Below, in pieces: positions 13,746 through 15,787 of a stretch of DNA of 15,787 nucleotides. Within the stretch, counting starts at the first letter, position 1; the number at the start of each line of letters is the position of its first letter. The position numbers were made by a program, and so were the translations under genes. Below the pieces are notes generated by a model. That model was given only the letters and a program-made list of their open reading frames with translations. It ran no database searches and had not been told where the DNA came from. The stretch is from the NCBI GenBank assembly GCA_030374735.1, contig JASCIV010000610.1, positions 1 through 15,787 of the forward strand, given 5' to 3'. The DNA is from Gracilaria caudata. Its lineage: Eukaryota; Rhodophyta; Florideophyceae; Gracilariales; Gracilariaceae.

Positions 13746-15787
13746 ATGGATACCTCATCCTCCTCTTCCTCTTCTGGCATGGAGGAAGGTTCGATGAGCA
13801 CTGACCGCGAGGACGGCTGCCGCCTCCGCATTGGCGAAGAAGGTTCAAACGAGGAGTTTGACGATGACAACGACGAGGATGACGACGACGACATGGACGA
13901 AGACGAAGACGACCCAAACGACGACTTCCAGGACGCTATTGACGATGGCCTGCATGATTTAGGCTTCTTTGGCCGTCATCGCAGAATTCTAGGCACCGAA
14001 CTCGCCAGCCCGCGCTTCGGCTTTAACGAAGATGCAACCTTGCGTGATGTGCTGCGGAGTACCGTACAGGGCCTCGTCAGATCCGGTTCGGTCAGCCATT
14101 TCCCGCGTAGCATTCACTTTGAACGATTGGATCCTGATCATCACCCGGATGAACCTCTAAGGCTTCCTTCCACGCGCTTGCGAGAAGCTCATATGCGGGA
14201 GGCCCATTGGCAGATGCGCACCAACTTCAGACGCTCTGAGCCTTTGGCAATTCATCCTTCGCTGCGCAGACGACCTGCTACATATATACATGATACCGAT
14301 GGTGATGAAAATTCCTCCAGCAGAAGCTCTGATTCAACAGATGGACAAACATCTTCGGGCGTTTTGCGCTCAATCTCTCGTATGCAATCCTTGGCCTCTG
14401 AGCACAACGTGCGTGACGACGGTGCGTTGAGTCAATACGTAGAACGACCTGTGTCTCATGCGAGCACGGAAGAACCGTCAACGGCTGTTTCGGAACCTGT
14501 TCTGCATGAATCTAATCTTGGATGGGTCTCTCGCAATCGGCATTTTGATCGATTTTCGCAGGGTGACAGAGAGAGGGAAAGAATTCCAGCTGCCCTGCTA
14601 CGTCGGTGGACTTATCATCCATTCTCAGACGGTGGCGATATCCTCCCTGCCATGTTCGATGTATCAGCCCCATCGCGAAGACATGCAAGGGGATTTGACG
14701 GAAAACCTTTGATTACTGTCGAGAATCATAGTAGTGTAGCACCTCTTGTGGAGGAAGTAACTCAGCAATTTAGTTCTATGCTGTCCGACCTTCGTTCCAT
14801 TGATGAAAAAATCGAGAAGGCAGAAAAGAAGTTTGAAAGCTTCAAAGACGCGAAGAACAAGGAGGAACAGGGAGAACAGCTAGACAAGGAGTCTAAGTCT
14901 GCTTCTAAGAAAGAGCAACGCGTTGAAATTCGGGATGTTGATGACGAAGAAGGTGCCAACAACCAGGAAATGGATGATGCGAACCAGGAGGGTTCTGAGG
15001 CAGTACCCGCGGATCCCAGTCGGGACATGCGTCGTCAGAGTGAAGAAAACCCAGCAGAGCCGAGTGCTGGATTACAACAAGCGATTCCGCGCTCCGCTCC
15101 GGGACTGGGGAACATACAGGAAGAGGTTCCACTCCCTGACCTTGTGATGGACTCCATAGAGGTCTCCAGAAGAAGAAGTGCTGAACAACGACAACCCTCA
15201 ATAGAGGGTCCCACTGAGAACCATAATGAATCACAGAACCAAGAACAAGTGCCATCAGCTCGGAACGAGATGGTTGAAACAGGCCAGACTATTAACAGCG
15301 AAGCGCAACAAGAAAACGGTGGTCAAAATCTTAACCCTCCGTCGAATAACTTCTCAGAAGTTGTTGCTCAAAGGGCAGCTGCTGCTGGAATCTCTTTGGA
15401 TGCACCTGCAAATGTAAACCCTGCGGTAGTAGCGGCAGCGACAGAGAGCACTGGGATAGATCCGGCATTTTTGGCTGCTCTACCCGAAGAAATGCGGACC
15501 GAGATCTTGACGCAGTATTACGACAGCATTCGGACGAACACAAACGCCCAATCTGACCAGACCTCCGCTGGAGCTACTAACATTAACCTGGACTTTTTGA
15601 TAGCCCTACCCCCGGCTCTTCGAACCGAAGTTTTAGAGATGGAAGCTCAATTCCAATCACGCCAAGAAGCACAGAATGGCCCAGGAGATAACGAGAATGG
15701 AGGTGGCAATGGTCAGGGTTCTCAAATAGCTGGTGCTGAAATGGACAATGCAACGTTCTTGGCTACACTGCCTCAAGAACTAAGAGA
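13746..15787 (+). CDS. HUWE1/UPL-like E3 ubiquitin ligase, partial (runs off right edge)
   Basis: ATG 13746 (A at -3, G at +4) opens a frame that continues uninterrupted to the window edge, giving 680 residues; an in-frame TAG at 13587-13589 closes it upstream. Order of features: a Ser-rich start; a very acidic stretch (about 31-60, many D/E); a polar linker; a charged, probably coiled region (about 345-395); a Gln/Asn-rich linker; then three copies of a ubiquitin-binding-type motif, IDPAFLAALPEEMRTEIL (571-588), LDFLIALPPALRTEVL (615-630) and ATFLATLPQELR (669-680). Acidic region followed by a tandem FLxxLPxxxRxE block is the HUWE1/Tom1/UPL1 arrangement (DUF4414), which in relatives leads to a C-terminal HECT domain that forms a thioester with ubiquitin. 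The HECT domain must lie beyond the window. The usual N-terminal armadillo-like domains (DUF908/DUF913) are absent upstream. Confidence 0.85.
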   Translation, partial: MDTSSSSSSSGMEEGSMSTDREDGCRLRIGEEGSNEEFDDDNDEDDDDDMDEDEDDPNDDFQDAIDDGLHDLGFFGRHRRILGTELASPRFGFNEDATLRDVLRSTVQGLVRSGSVSHFPRSIHFERLDPDHHPDEPLRLPSTRLREAHMREAHWQMRTNFRRSEPLAIHPSLRRRPATYIHDTDGDENSSSRSSDSTDGQTSSGVLRSISRMQSLASEHNVRDDGALSQYVERPVSHASTEEPSTAVSEPVLHESNLGWVSRNRHFDRFSQGDRERERIPAALLRRWTYHPFSDGGDILPAMFDVSAPSRRHARGFDGKPLITVENHSSVAPLVEEVTQQFSSMLSDLRSIDEKIEKAEKKFESFKDAKNKEEQGEQLDKESKSASKKEQRVEIRDVDDEEGANNQEMDDANQEGSEAVPADPSRDMRRQSEENPAEPSAGLQQAIPRSAPGLGNIQEEVPLPDLVMDSIEVSRRRSAEQRQPSIEGPTENHNESQNQEQVPSARNEMVETGQTINSEAQQENGGQNLNPPSNNFSEVVAQRAAAAGISLDAPANVNPAVVAAATESTGIDPAFLAALPEEMRTEILTQYYDSIRTNTNAQSDQTSAGATNINLDFLIALPPALRTEVLEMEAQFQSRQEAQNGPGDNENGGGNGQGSQIAGAEMDNATFLATLPQELR

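Noticed and set aside
1..15787. CRISPR arrays, bacterial operons, ribosome binding sites, rRNA
   Set aside because: No regularly spaced repeats, and the gene content, intron and start contexts are eukaryotic.

Overview
The window looks like eukaryotic nuclear DNA with compact, intron-poor protein genes separated by long non-coding stretches littered with non-LTR retrotransposon debris. Evidence for a eukaryote: a PRA1-family membrane protein, a mitochondrial small Tim chaperone with a short GT-AG intron, a HUWE1/UPL-type ubiquitin ligase fragment, and ATG contexts with A at -3 and G at +4. Nearly intronless genes, plus a plant/algal-style Cys-rich motif in the helicase, suggest an alga, possibly a red alga. 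That placement is an inference and was not tested.

Layout. 1-1630: a partial open frame at the left edge, a 14-bp direct repeat pair, a strongly AT-rich island, and one tiny retroposon insertion. 1631-5446 (minus): a 1271-residue SNF2-family ATPase related to the Rad5/Rad16 group, apparently without a RING finger. 5447-11832: about 6.4 kb with no gene I can recognise. It holds a 5'-truncated LINE (RNase H and 3' end) with a perfect 14-bp target-site duplication, three further very short insertions (25, 83 and 40 bp) with their own duplications (the 40-bp one nested inside the LINE), a strong hairpin, two diverged dispersed repeats and one possible small single-pass membrane protein. 11833-12441 (plus): PRA1-family protein. 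12889-13213 (minus): Tim13, interrupted by a 79-nt intron. 13746 to the right edge (plus): 680 residues of a HUWE1/UPL-like protein, beginning at the acidic region and running off the window inside a tandem ubiquitin-binding-motif block.

The four recognised genes are independent housekeeping functions: chromatin/DNA-repair remodelling, Rab/vesicle trafficking, mitochondrial import, and ubiquitylation. I see no operon-like logic. PRA1 and TIM13 converge; TIM13 and the ligase gene diverge from a shared 532-bp interval. The most unusual content is the set of very short LINE 3'-end insertions, the RING-less SNF2 protein with a SUMO-interaction-like motif, and the ligase that starts where its relatives are already more than halfway through.
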